From a virus: DNA of 64,000 bases. Within the stretch, counting starts at the first letter, position 1; every line of letters begins with the position of its first letter. Of this stretch, positions 8,494 to 17,889 are shown one piece after another. The translations under genes and the position numbers were made by a program. The stretch spans positions 38,023 to 102,022 of the IMG/VR virus record IMGVR_UViG_3300040751_001712; one strand, given 5' to 3'. The notes below the pieces were generated by a model, which worked only from the letters and a program-made list of their open reading frames with translations, was not told where the DNA came from and did no database searches.

Positions 8494-11400
8494 ATGGCAA
8501 ATTCTAATTTACCTCCTATAGACGAACTTAAACAACTGCTAGAAGATCTTCGTAACTATTCTAGACAAGGTCCTACTTCTTTTAATAGAGTTAAAAGAGA
8601 AGTAGAAGGTATTGTTACAAAGATGTCTCAGATGGCAGGCATACCTAAAGAGCAGTTAAAAGACTTAGGAGAGCTGATAAGTAGGTATGAGCAGATAGAA
8701 GATGCAATTAATGATATTAACACCGCTAATAGAGGATCTAATAGAGCTTTAGCCGATCTAATTAGAAAATTAAATAGTTATGCACAACAATCTGCTGCTA
8801 TTGTAGAGGGGTTAGAACAGTCAGAAGGTGTTTATGCGAAAATATTAAAGTTATTAGAAGAGCAGACAGACGAAGTGAAAGAACAACAGACTATAGAAGA
8901 AAAGGTAGAAAAAACAAAAAAAGGTAATTTTGAAAAACTAATAAAAACAAAAGGAATACTAGAACAGACCAACAGAATATTAAATATTCAGATAAGCGAA
9001 CAAGATAGAATATTAGATGCTATTGCAATATCTGAAGGGAGTTACTCTGAGCTATTAGGTTATCTTGAAGGTATGGGGGAATCTGCTAGTAAACTTTTAG
9101 ATACTATAACAAGTCAAAGTGATGTATATGATGATAATGTAGATGCAGTAAAACAGTTAGTGGACAACACTAAACTCTCTTTAATGCTTCAAAAACAGCA
9201 ATACTATATACATTTAAAATATAATGATATATTAGAGGATTCTAAGAGAGACGTTAGAGACATGTATACTAAGTATGCTATGATATCTAACTTAATTCCT
9301 GTAATAGGACAGAGGCTATCTAAAGCTTTTATGAGAGCTAATGCTATTGCCGAAGAAGCATTAGATACAGCCTATAACACTTTTTTAGAAACAGGAAATA
9401 TTTTTGAGTCTGCTAACCAAGGGTTAAATGTTTTAACCAGAGGTCTTGGAGGTATAGGAACAGCTTTTACAGCTTTTGCTTTAATTATGGCAGGAGTGTA
9501 TAAGCTATTTAAAGGTATTGACCAAAAAGTTGGCGAGATTGCAGAAAGAACAGGTTTATCAGCAGATCAGTCTTACATCCTATACAAAAACTCATTACAA
9601 ACACAAACAGCTTATGCTAATCAGTACTCTTCTTTAGAAGATATATTATCTATACAATCACAACTAGTTTCAGAAACTGGTAAACAGTTAAACTATACTG
9701 AATCTTTAATAGGCAAAGTATCAGACATGTCTGTAGTATTTGGCTATAGTGCTGATACAGCAGGTAAACTTCATAATACTTTTTTACAGTTAGCTGGAGC
9801 TATGCCTATGAAAGACGCTGAAGAGTTGTCTACTAAGATGCAGTATATGTTAGGTTCTATGGCTGAGGCTAACGGTATTGCTCCAGGAATAGTTGCTAAA
9901 GACTTAGTAGATAACTCAGAGTTTGTTGCAAGGAACTTTGCTGGTATGCCTGAAAGGGCTATGAGAGCTGCTGTTGAGGTAAGAAAGTTAGGATATTCAC
10001 TTGCTCAAGCAGCTAAAGTATCCGAGCATTTGTTTGATATACAAGGAAGTTTAACTTCTCAGATGGAAGCTTCTGTTGCTTTAGGTAGGTTAGTGGATAT
10101 GAATGCTGCTAGGCGTTATGCTTTAGAGGGCAAGACTGGTAAGATGATGGAGGAGGTCTCTAAGCAAGTAGGAAGTTATGCTGAATTTACTGAGATGACT
10201 GTACCTCAGAGAATCCTTCTTGCTAAAGCAGCAGGTATGGAGGTCTCAGAACTACAAAGAAGTTTATATATACAAAAAGAACTAGGACACTTATCTACAG
10301 AAGAGCGAGAGAAGATAGCAAATAACTTAAAAGATGTAGAGGGGATAACTGATATGAGTGCAGATCAGTTAAAGATAGCTAGTAAACAGGTAAATAAAAC
10401 TAAAGAGTTTGATAATGCTATTCAGAAAATAAAGATGGCATTAGTAGAAAGTATACTACCTATAGCTGAAACTTTAGTTCCTTTATTTGGCACGTTAGCT
10501 AAAATTATAGGTGTTTTACTCTTTCCTTTAAAGGTTATGAAATTTGTATTTGAGTCTATGAGTTTTGTAGTCAGATTTTTAGCTGATAGTTTAAACGAAA
10601 TAACTGGAGGTGCGATAGGATCTTTTTTCAGTAGTATACACCAAACTCTTATAGGTTGGGATAATACTATATCAAACTTATCTTCTAATACAAATAATTG
10701 GATCAAAGGACTTGTGGGAGGGATTGGTCTTGTTATGGTAGCTTTTAAACCTCTTAGAAGTATGCTATTTAGTATCTTAAATCCTAAAACATATGTTAAG
10801 GGTTTTAGTAAACTAGGAGGTCTTTTAGGGACGCTTGGTAAAAAAGGAAAAGATGGAAAGACTGGTGGGTCAAGTTCTTATTTATCTAGTATTTTGTCGA
10901 ATACTAAGTTAGGTAAATTATTTTCTGGTACTAAAATAGGGAAGTTAGTTGGGGATACTATAGATTCTGGAGGTTTAGCAGACAGTGCTAAGTCTCAATT
11001 AGATGTTCTAATAGAGATAAGAGATTTAATTAAGGATTGTTGTCCAGGTAGTATTGGATCTGGTATAGAGGAAACTATGACCCAATTACTGGATGATAAA
11101 GGTAGGCCTATATCTAAAGACTCAAAAGGGGTTACTGAAAGGACACGACCAACAAGACCGAGTGGTAGGGACATAGCAGATTCTCCCACAACAGGAAGAA
11201 GAAGAACGGCTCCTAGAGCAAGAGTAAGAGCTAGAAGTGCTTATAGGGGAGCTATGAGAGGTGCTAGACGTTTAGGAGGAAGAGGTTTAGGCCTAATAGG
11301 AGCTGCTTCTACAGCATCTTCTATTATACCTAAAGGATCTTTGTCTAGGATAGCTGGTGCTAGTAAGGGTTTATTTTCTAAAGTAGCCGATGCAGGAAAA

Positions 11401-11976
11401 GGTTTATTTTCTAAAATAGGTAAAGGAAGTATGGGTCTTATGGGTGGTACAGGAGGTCTTACTGGTATTTTAGGTAGAGGGGCTGGTAAAGGTTTAGCTA
11501 AGGGGTTGGGTAAGACTGCACTTAAAAAGATTCCTGGAGTAGGTTTGGTGATGGGTGCTATATCTTCAATAGAAAGGTTTACTGAAGGGGATATTTTAGG
11601 TGGAGTAGGAGAAGCACTATCAGGTATAGCAAGTACTTTACCAGGCATAGGTACAGCAGCTTCTTTAGCTATAGATGGAGCATTAATGGCTAAGGATGCA
11701 GGTATGTTTGATAAAAAAGAAATTCCAACAACACCTTCTCAGATAACAGCTAATGTACCTACTTCTGATCCTGTTGTTCAATCTAGTATAGCATCTGTAA
11801 AGAAAGAAGCAGCGCAGAAAGAAACTTCTAACGATATGGCTATGTTAAATAATAATATGAGAGAACTAATTAATTTAAATAGAATGTCAGTAGCTCAAGA
11901 TAAGAAAATGTACATACAGTTTGATAACGGCACTGTTAGAGAAGTTTCTAAGATCCAAAGACAAACATCAGCATAA
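8494..11976 (+). CDS. Tail tape measure protein
   Basis: At 1160 residues this is the longest gene of the window. It has a long helical, coiled-coil N-terminal half, hydrophobic segments near residues 305-335 and 655-720, and a Gly/Ala/Lys-rich low-complexity tract near 900-1040 with repeated GLFSK-type units (SKGLFSKVADAGKGLFSKIG). This mix, plus its place after tube and chaperone, identifies the tape measure that sets tail length and is ejected during infection. The middle region with ERTGLSADQSYILYKNSL resembles tape-measure domains that cross the cell envelope. Confidence 0.88.
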   Translation: MANSNLPPIDELKQLLEDLRNYSRQGPTSFNRVKREVEGIVTKMSQMAGIPKEQLKDLGELISRYEQIEDAINDINTANRGSNRALADLIRKLNSYAQQSAAIVEGLEQSEGVYAKILKLLEEQTDEVKEQQTIEEKVEKTKKGNFEKLIKTKGILEQTNRILNIQISEQDRILDAIAISEGSYSELLGYLEGMGESASKLLDTITSQSDVYDDNVDAVKQLVDNTKLSLMLQKQQYYIHLKYNDILEDSKRDVRDMYTKYAMISNLIPVIGQRLSKAFMRANAIAEEALDTAYNTFLETGNIFESANQGLNVLTRGLGGIGTAFTAFALIMAGVYKLFKGIDQKVGEIAERTGLSADQSYILYKNSLQTQTAYANQYSSLEDILSIQSQLVSETGKQLNYTESLIGKVSDMSVVFGYSADTAGKLHNTFLQLAGAMPMKDAEELSTKMQYMLGSMAEANGIAPGIVAKDLVDNSEFVARNFAGMPERAMRAAVEVRKLGYSLAQAAKVSEHLFDIQGSLTSQMEASVALGRLVDMNAARRYALEGKTGKMMEEVSKQVGSYAEFTEMTVPQRILLAKAAGMEVSELQRSLYIQKELGHLSTEEREKIANNLKDVEGITDMSADQLKIASKQVNKTKEFDNAIQKIKMALVESILPIAETLVPLFGTLAKIIGVLLFPLKVMKFVFESMSFVVRFLADSLNEITGGAIGSFFSSIHQTLIGWDNTISNLSSNTNNWIKGLVGGIGLVMVAFKPLRSMLFSILNPKTYVKGFSKLGGLLGTLGKKGKDGKTGGSSSYLSSILSNTKLGKLFSGTKIGKLVGDTIDSGGLADSAKSQLDVLIEIRDLIKDCCPGSIGSGIEETMTQLLDDKGRPISKDSKGVTERTRPTRPSGRDIADSPTTGRRRTAPRARVRARSAYRGAMRGARRLGGRGLGLIGAASTASSIIPKGSLSRIAGASKGLFSKVADAGKGLFSKIGKGSMGLMGGTGGLTGILGRGAGKGLAKGLGKTALKKIPGVGLVMGAISSIERFTEGDILGGVGEALSGIASTLPGIGTAASLAIDGALMAKDAGMFDKKEIPTTPSQITANVPTSDPVVQSSIASVKKEAAQKETSNDMAMLNNNMRELINLNRMSVAQDKKMYIQFDNGTVREVSKIQRQTSA

Positions 11977-11981
11977 TTATT

Positions 11982-12494
11982 ATGGCATATACTATAGCTA
12001 GATATCAGGGATTTAATTTTGAGTTTGAACTTTTACCAGACCCTGGAGTAGGTGTTATAGAGTTTGAGGCAGATATAAACAGTATAGGGTCTAGATTTAG
12101 CCCTTCTTGGCAACAGTTTATGGAAGTGGGTAGAGCGGATCCTAAAATACTTTATAGCCAGTATGTAAAAGAAGTTGACTTAGATTTTAATGTTGTTGCT
12201 ACTGGAGGAACAAATGATACTAAAGCTATTTTTAGAAAATTAGATAATTTAGCTAAATCTACTGCTCCGCAATATTTTAGCTCTACTAACTCATATCAAG
12301 GACATTTCTTAAAGTTTAGTATAGGTAACTTATTTTTGAATGAGATTGGGTATGTGACCTCTTTACAATACCAATGGGAAAATGATAAAACTAGTTGGAT
12401 AGATGATTTACCTTTATTAACTAGAGCAAACATGACTATCGTGTGGGTAGGTAAGCGGATGCCTCAATCTTCTAACAAACTTTATAACTACTAA
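11982..12494 (+). CDS. Tube-initiator / baseplate-tube junction protein (putative)
   Basis: 170 residues of beta-rich sequence with tube-like features: YQGFNFEFELLPDPG near the start and NMTIVWVGKRM near the end. It follows the tape measure, where contractile phages encode the tube-related proteins (T4 gp48/gp54 type) that connect the baseplate hub to the tail tube. The exact T4 counterpart cannot be settled by eye. Confidence 0.5.
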   Translation: MAYTIARYQGFNFEFELLPDPGVGVIEFEADINSIGSRFSPSWQQFMEVGRADPKILYSQYVKEVDLDFNVVATGGTNDTKAIFRKLDNLAKSTAPQYFSSTNSYQGHFLKFSIGNLFLNEIGYVTSLQYQWENDKTSWIDDLPLLTRANMTIVWVGKRMPQSSNKLYNY

Positions 12495-12506
12495 AAAGTT
12501 GCCGAG

Positions 12507-12803
12507 ATGAAAAGATACCAACTATACTCAGATATTATACGAGATAACTTATCTAACAAACAAAGAATATCTTCTACTTACTATCCTACTATACCTTATA
12601 GAGAGTCTGATATTTACATATATAGTAAATCAAACCATAGACTAGATATACTAGCTTATGAATATTATGATAATCAGACCTTTTGGTGGGTAATAGCTAG
12701 AGCAAACAATTTAGGGAAAGGAACATTTAATGTACCTCCAGGTATAAGATTAAGAATACCTTTTCCTGTAGACGAGTTATTTTTAACTGAAATATCGCAA
12801 TAG
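12507..12803 (+). CDS. Small baseplate protein with LysM-like segment (gp53-like)
   Basis: 98 residues. The segment DILAYEYYDNQTFWWVIARA followed by an N-x-x-PPG-IRLRIP end (residues about 49-90) matches the LysM-like core of T4 gp53-type baseplate wedge proteins and hub LysM proteins. The gene overlaps neither neighbour and is one base from the large hub gene. It probably glues baseplate parts to the tube initiator. Confidence 0.65.
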   Translation: MKRYQLYSDIIRDNLSNKQRISSTYYPTIPYRESDIYIYSKSNHRLDILAYEYYDNQTFWWVIARANNLGKGTFNVPPGIRLRIPFPVDELFLTEISQ

Positions 12804-12804
12804 T

Positions 12805-14868
12805 ATGAGTTTATTAAGGCAGCCTTTTGATAGTCAGGTTAAGTCTATATTAGATACTAGAAAAGCAGAACATCAGAGGATGCTTAATGGAGGTATTGAT
12901 ACAACAGGAAATTACTCTAGAAGACTTCCTGCTTGGGCTAAGATAACTATCCCAGGAACTAATGCTCCTGAGATTGTTATGAACAGAGAAGGCTTTCAGG
13001 GAAAATACGATCAAAGTCACGGTAGACCTAAAGAAGCTTCTTTAAAATCTATAACTATTAGAAGAGTTACTGGATATGCTCCTAGAGTAAACTTAACTTT
13101 AGAAGTTGAGGTAGAGTTTGAAGTGTATACTTTTGAGGATTTCGAAAGATATGCTAGAGCTTATTTAAGAAGACATCCTGAAAGAAAACCTTTGAAGATA
13201 GAGTGGGGTAATGGTGCTACTTATGGGGGAAGAGGTGCTACTAATCATGAACTTAACGGTGCTATGGTATTAGCTGGAGGTTTTACTAATTCTGAATTAA
13301 ATACTTACCAATGTAAGTTTACAGCAATAGGCCCTGCTAATGCTATATGTGAGTTAGATATTTTTGGAATGAGGGATTTAAAAGGCATCTTCAAAGGGCA
13401 AAAGTTCAAGTTTCAAAGAGTAGGTCAAGACGGATATACAGAAGTCTCTAATATTATAGAGAAGATAATGCACGACCTTCAGTATACTAAAAATAATGAA
13501 CTGTTAGTAACACAAGATAAAAAGAACGGAGAAGAACCAGAACTATTTACAGACGGTTCTAGAGAAGGTATAGAGACTCCTGATAAAGTTGGGAAGATCT
13601 TTTCTCCTTTTAAAGGTTCTAAAGCACCAAATCTATTAGGTAGAGTGTTTAATCAGACAGGAGAGCAGTCAGGTATAGAGAGTGATGCTCATGAGTATCT
13701 TTCTTTAGAGTATGTTGTCTGGTTGATTAATAGTACAGTACTTAGAACTGTCGTAGATAAATGTGGTCAACAGTTAGATTATAGGATAGTGTTCGAGGAT
13801 AATGATAGGCATTACTCAAAAATAACTAAAGACTTAGGACATTTTAGATCAGCTAATCCTATAGAGGTTCTATTCTTAGACTTTACAGGAGCTTGTGGTA
13901 AGTATTGTGTAGATGGCGATTGTGAAGCAGGAAAGGACTTTAATATTACTCCTGGAGGTGTATCTGACTTTGCTGAGTGTGTAGACTTAGGACAAGCTAA
14001 ATTAAATCACAAGAAGATACTCATAGACAGGCGTTCTGTTATAAGCCCTTTATTAGATGTTATAGAAAAAAGACAAAAAGAATCTGATGATAAGAAGAAG
14101 AATAGTCTTAGAATGGATAGGGAGTCAGACAATATATTAAAAGTTAATACTTTTTTTAGTGTGTTATTTGATAAGATCAATAGAGCGTCAGGAGGCTACG
14201 TTAATTTATCTTTGAAGAACTATGAGCCTAGTAAAGTAAAAGACCCCAGAGAGGCTCAGAAACTTATAATAACGGACACTAATACTATATGGGACGATGC
14301 TCCTTTAAATATGTTAGACCCTGTAAAGGGGGATGGCAGTACTTTTAGAGTTTCTTTGGACGGTAAACTACCAGACAACTTATTGGCACTATCTTTAATT
14401 CCTGGTTTAGAGGAAGGTTCTGGAACTAGCGGTAAATATTCTCAAGACGATACTGCCTTAAATGAGTTGTTTATAAGACTTATAGAGCTAAAAGCTAAAC
14501 TAACAAGCGATCAAGTTAATGATGGTTGCTATGCTAAGATGGCTAGTAAAAACTTTGATCCTACTACAGTACAAGATACCGTATCAACTTTAGCAGAGTA
14601 CAGAAAAGTTTCTATGGCTTTAAAGTTACTACAAGGTTCTCCTTTCGAGAAATTTGATTTTGTTGAGTATTTTGATATTTCTATGAATATAGAGATGGAA
14701 GGTGTATTTCCTATAATAGCTGGAAACATATTTTCATCTAAAAACTTACCTTCTTTTGCACGACCTGATAATAAAGTAGGTTTTGTTGCTTTAGACATAG
14801 AAGATAGGATAGAAGCTCCAGGATTTTGGACCACAACAGTACAAGCAAGATTAACACCTTATGTTTAA
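12805..14868 (+). CDS. Baseplate hub protein (putative, gp27/gpD-like)
   Basis: 687 residues. The N-terminal half holds LEVEVEFEVYTFEDFERYAR, RRHPERKPLKIEWGNG and several aromatic beta strands. The C-terminal part has ISMNIEMEGVFPIIAGNIF followed by LPSFARPDNKVGF and VQARLTPYV, typical of hub proteins that bind the spike. It follows the LysM-like gene, the usual hub position. No lysozyme or M23 catalytic motif is evident, so peptidoglycan cleavage must be encoded elsewhere. A Cys-rich patch lies near residues 362-400 (GACGKYCVDGDCEAGK). Confidence 0.6.
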   Translation: MSLLRQPFDSQVKSILDTRKAEHQRMLNGGIDTTGNYSRRLPAWAKITIPGTNAPEIVMNREGFQGKYDQSHGRPKEASLKSITIRRVTGYAPRVNLTLEVEVEFEVYTFEDFERYARAYLRRHPERKPLKIEWGNGATYGGRGATNHELNGAMVLAGGFTNSELNTYQCKFTAIGPANAICELDIFGMRDLKGIFKGQKFKFQRVGQDGYTEVSNIIEKIMHDLQYTKNNELLVTQDKKNGEEPELFTDGSREGIETPDKVGKIFSPFKGSKAPNLLGRVFNQTGEQSGIESDAHEYLSLEYVVWLINSTVLRTVVDKCGQQLDYRIVFEDNDRHYSKITKDLGHFRSANPIEVLFLDFTGACGKYCVDGDCEAGKDFNITPGGVSDFAECVDLGQAKLNHKKILIDRRSVISPLLDVIEKRQKESDDKKKNSLRMDRESDNILKVNTFFSVLFDKINRASGGYVNLSLKNYEPSKVKDPREAQKLIITDTNTIWDDAPLNMLDPVKGDGSTFRVSLDGKLPDNLLALSLIPGLEEGSGTSGKYSQDDTALNELFIRLIELKAKLTSDQVNDGCYAKMASKNFDPTTVQDTVSTLAEYRKVSMALKLLQGSPFEKFDFVEYFDISMNIEMEGVFPIIAGNIFSSKNLPSFARPDNKVGFVALDIEDRIEAPGFWTTTVQARLTPYV

Positions 14869-14871
14869 TTT

Positions 14872-15390
14872 ATGGATATATTACAATCTAAATTAGGCGA
14901 TTTTTATACATTAGACGGACAGCCGTACAAAGGATCTTATTATATAGAGAAAGGTACTAATATTGCGTACACTTACTCTCCTAACACTAAAAAAAGAAAA
15001 GTACTTGTACCTTATTATGTACATAATACAGAAACAGTTAGGATGAGAACTAACATAAAAGGAGGCTATAAGTCTCCTTCTTCCTATAAACCTTCTCCTA
15101 CTGATTATGATTATAGGTATGGGTATGTAATAAGATACTTTTTACAGAAGAGAACTTCTCCCGAAAATTCTATAATAGAAGTTAATGAGGATGATTATAA
15201 CGCAGTATCTCCTAATCCTTCTTCTACAAAAATTGACGAGAAGTCTTATAACAGCTTAGAACTTTTTTGGACTATAACAGGAAATAAGAGTTATGTGGCA
15301 AATGCTAATATGATAGTTTTAGATAAGTCTGAGAAAATATTTCCTGGTATTAAAAAATTTCTATCAAATTTATTAGAATTTTATAAATAA
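14872..15390 (+). CDS. Unidentified protein at the end of the tail module
   Basis: 172 residues, Tyr/Lys/Ser rich and soluble. It starts three bases after the hub gene and is the last gene before a promoter-like TATATTTG, so it is probably part of the tail operon. It contains repeated YxY patterns (KPSPTDYDYRYGYVIRYF). No recognised family; a virion or assembly role is a guess from position. Confidence 0.55.
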   Translation: MDILQSKLGDFYTLDGQPYKGSYYIEKGTNIAYTYSPNTKKRKVLVPYYVHNTETVRMRTNIKGGYKSPSSYKPSPTDYDYRYGYVIRYFLQKRTSPENSIIEVNEDDYNAVSPNPSSTKIDEKSYNSLELFWTITGNKSYVANANMIVLDKSEKIFPGIKKFLSNLLEFYK

Positions 15391-15395
15391 AGAAG

Positions 15396-15403
15396 TATAT
15401 TTG
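15396..15403 (+). promoter_or_regulatory. Host-type -7 element (TAnnTTTG)
   Basis: TATATTTG matches the Bacteroidota -7 consensus. No good TTTG lies 19-21 bases upstream. It precedes the short polymerase gene by 22 bases and marks the switch from tail to replication genes. Confidence 0.35.
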
Positions 15404-15424
15404 TTTGTTATAAAGTTATGTTTA

Positions 15425-16660
15425 ATGAAATTAGTTATCTGTTTGCCTACAAGCAATTCTCATTATTTAGAATCGAACATATCTCATATTGCGATATGCG
15501 ATACAGGTAGCAGTGTTACAAATCACTATCCTATATCTTTAACAGATATTAAAAACGTAGATCTTCCTAAGATAGAAGGCACTTGTGTGGTACTTAATAA
15601 AAGACTTTTCGATAGATTTTATGATGCCGATTCCTATGATTTAGAGACCTTTTACTGGTTAAGGTATAATAAACCCTTGGACTCTTTTGTAGACTTTAGT
15701 ATTTTTAATACTTTTAAAAAGTTCTATTCTCATATAGATGATTTTTATAGGTACATTCCTTTTATGAGAGTAAAAGAGTTTTGCGAAACTTTAATTAAAA
15801 AGTTTTTAGTTTTTGATTTTACTATAAGTAAAGCTGATAAGTTTTACTCCAATGTAGTCTATAAGTGCGTGACTTACATAGAAAGTAATGGTTTAAAAGT
15901 AGATTTAGATTTATTTAATACTGTTTTTAATAAGTCTTATTCTGAGAGTTTAGTAAAATCTTTTTACAGCTTACACAATATTACTGGGAGACCTTCTAAT
16001 ACTTTCGATAATGTGAATTTTAGTGCTTTAAATAAAACAGATGACAGTAGACGGTGTTTTATAAGTAGATTTGATGGAGGTTACTTATTGGAGTTTGATT
16101 TCGATGCCTATCATATTAGGCTTATATCGCATTTGATGGGTTACGAATTGCCGAAAGAAGGTAGTGTGCATAATTATTTAGGCAGGTATTACTTTAACAA
16201 AGACAGTTTAACGGAGCAAGAGTATATTAAGAGTAAGTCTATTACGTTTAAGTATCTCTACTCTGATGATGTACAGGCTATGGACATTCCTTTTTTTGCT
16301 AAAGCTTCTGAGTATAAAGATAGTATATGGAAAGAGTATAGTGAACTAGGTTATTTAGTCAGTCCTTTGTCTGGTAGGGTACTTAGCAAAGAAAATTTGG
16401 GCGAGATGAAAAAATCAAAACTATTTAATTATTTCATACAAATGATAGAAACGGAATTTTCTATGCTATTTATATATAAAGTCTATAACATATTAAAAGA
16501 CAGAAGATCTAAGATAATAATGTATACGTATGATTCTATACTAATAGACTTTAATGTTAACGATAAGAAAGAAGTAATATCCGAAATAAAAGATAAAATT
16601 ATTAAATCAAAAGTAAAGATAGGTAAAAACTACAAGGATATGGAGACGTATTCTTTTTGA
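15425..16660 (+). CDS. Short family A DNA polymerase-like protein (palm/fingers only)
   Basis: 411 residues when started at the ATG at 15425, after the promoter-like element; the frame is open from 15401 but those codons overlap the -7 box. The segment TGRPSNTFDNVNFSALNK, then LLEFDFDAYHIRLISHLMGY, corresponds to polymerase motif A with the metal-binding Asp near residue 225 and Arg retained (the usual E is His). MYTYDSILIDF near 365-375 corresponds to motif C, with YDS in place of HDE. KSKSITFKYLYSD is a candidate O-helix (motif B). There is no 3'-5' exonuclease domain. A full PolA is encoded separately at 27774. It may be a primer-handling or repair polymerase. Confidence 0.65.
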   Translation: MKLVICLPTSNSHYLESNISHIAICDTGSSVTNHYPISLTDIKNVDLPKIEGTCVVLNKRLFDRFYDADSYDLETFYWLRYNKPLDSFVDFSIFNTFKKFYSHIDDFYRYIPFMRVKEFCETLIKKFLVFDFTISKADKFYSNVVYKCVTYIESNGLKVDLDLFNTVFNKSYSESLVKSFYSLHNITGRPSNTFDNVNFSALNKTDDSRRCFISRFDGGYLLEFDFDAYHIRLISHLMGYELPKEGSVHNYLGRYYFNKDSLTEQEYIKSKSITFKYLYSDDVQAMDIPFFAKASEYKDSIWKEYSELGYLVSPLSGRVLSKENLGEMKKSKLFNYFIQMIETEFSMLFIYKVYNILKDRRSKIIMYTYDSILIDFNVNDKKEVISEIKDKIIKSKVKIGKNYKDMETYSF

Positions 16661-16679
16661 GGAGAAACACTTAAAAACT

Positions 16680-17069
16680 ATGAAAAAACAACTATTATGC
16701 ACATTTAGCCCAAAAGCTTCTTTGAGTTTAACTATGGACTATGTGTCTACTTTTTACAAAATAAGTAACAACAGAATATATCTGTACTCTGAGGAGGATG
16801 CTTACGACAACTACATACTATTCTATAACATTGAGGATAATATTAGAGGCGGTCTAGCAAAGCACACTATACTAGTACATAGAAAAGTACAGAGTAATAG
16901 TTTCTATACTATTAACGCTTTGAATGCTTTAATAAAAAGAGTTAATAATGGAGTGTTAGATAAGTCCTACCAAGTAGATTGGAATAGTTACGCAAACACT
17001 TTATTGATAATAAAAGAAGGAAATTTAGAAATGGTTAACATAGTTTTCGAAAAATCTTTATATTTGTAG
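16680..17069 (+). CDS. Unidentified protein upstream of the SSB gene
   Basis: 129 residues, soluble, mixed alpha/beta, with many Asn, Tyr and Ile residues. It lies between the short polymerase and the gp32-like gene, so a role in replication or its regulation is plausible. No motif recognised. The leader is ACTTAAAAACT before ATG. Confidence 0.55.
   Translation: MKKQLLCTFSPKASLSLTMDYVSTFYKISNNRIYLYSEEDAYDNYILFYNIEDNIRGGLAKHTILVHRKVQSNSFYTINALNALIKRVNNGVLDKSYQVDWNSYANTLLIIKEGNLEMVNIVFEKSLYL
17059..17066 (+). promoter_or_regulatory. Host-type -7 element (TAnnTTTG)
   Basis: TATATTTG overlaps the stop codon of the preceding gene and lies 31 bases before the SSB ATG. A clear -33 TTTG is not seen. 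Confidence 0.35.
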
Positions 17070-17097
17070 ATATTTTTTAATTATTAAATTTTAAGTT

Positions 17098-17871
17098 ATG
17101 TCAGAAATTAATTTGACCGCATTGCACAAATTGAGAAATTCTTCTATTGGTTTTAAAAAAAGAACTAACTCTATTGGAGATTATCTATGGACACCTCCAG
17201 AAGGTACGTCTACTGTTAGGATTCTTCCTTATGTACACCAAAAGGACATGCCTTTTGTTAGGATGTTTTTTCATTTTAACTTTCTAAAAGATGTTAGGGT
17301 ACTTCTATCTCCTAGAACTTTTGGGGATAATGACCCTATTGATAGGTTTGGAGACTCTTTACGAGAGTCTGGAGACCCTAGTAAGATCGAACTTGCAGAT
17401 AGAGAGTACACTTCAGTAGAGAAGTTTTACTGTCCTATATTGATTAGAGGTCAGGAGGATAAAGGGATTAAGCTGTGGGCTTTGCACAGTAGTATTTTTA
17501 ATGATCTTGTTGACCAGATTAGTTTAGTTGGCAGTAATTTCTTAGACTTGAAAGAGGGTAGAGATATTAATATTCGCTACTCAAAAAGTCCTAATTATGC
17601 TTATAAGGTACAGTTTGCTTCGCAACCAAGCCAGGCTTTTTCAGATCCTTCTTTTATAGAGAAACTTAAAGCTTTTCCTAATATTCAAGATTTGTATAAG
17701 AAGTATTCTATTGAAGAGATTCAGACTTTATTAGATAGAAAATTAGGATACACAGATCCTAGTAAAGTTTTTGTTACCGATACCGCTCCACAATTTGATA
17801 GTTCTGCTATTTCTACTAATAGTGATAACTCCTCTAGCTTTGATGATTTGGTTAAAAATTTTGATTTTTAA
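17098..17871 (+). CDS. gp32-like single-stranded DNA-binding protein
   Basis: 257 residues with the phage SSB pattern: a short basic N-terminus (LHKLRNSSIGFKKRT), then YLWTPPEGTSTVRILPYVHQ near residues 29-48 and PFVRMFFHFNF, an OB-fold typical of T4-type gp32 relatives. The C-terminus is a Ser-rich linker with an acidic-aromatic tail, SSSFDDLVKNFDF, the kind that binds partner replication proteins. It is directly upstream of uvsX, helicase and exonuclease genes. It should coat single-stranded DNA during replication and recombination. Confidence 0.83.
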   Translation: MSEINLTALHKLRNSSIGFKKRTNSIGDYLWTPPEGTSTVRILPYVHQKDMPFVRMFFHFNFLKDVRVLLSPRTFGDNDPIDRFGDSLRESGDPSKIELADREYTSVEKFYCPILIRGQEDKGIKLWALHSSIFNDLVDQISLVGSNFLDLKEGRDINIRYSKSPNYAYKVQFASQPSQAFSDPSFIEKLKAFPNIQDLYKKYSIEEIQTLLDRKLGYTDPSKVFVTDTAPQFDSSAISTNSDNSSSFDDLVKNFDF

Positions 17872-17889
17872 ATAATTTAAATAGTAAAA

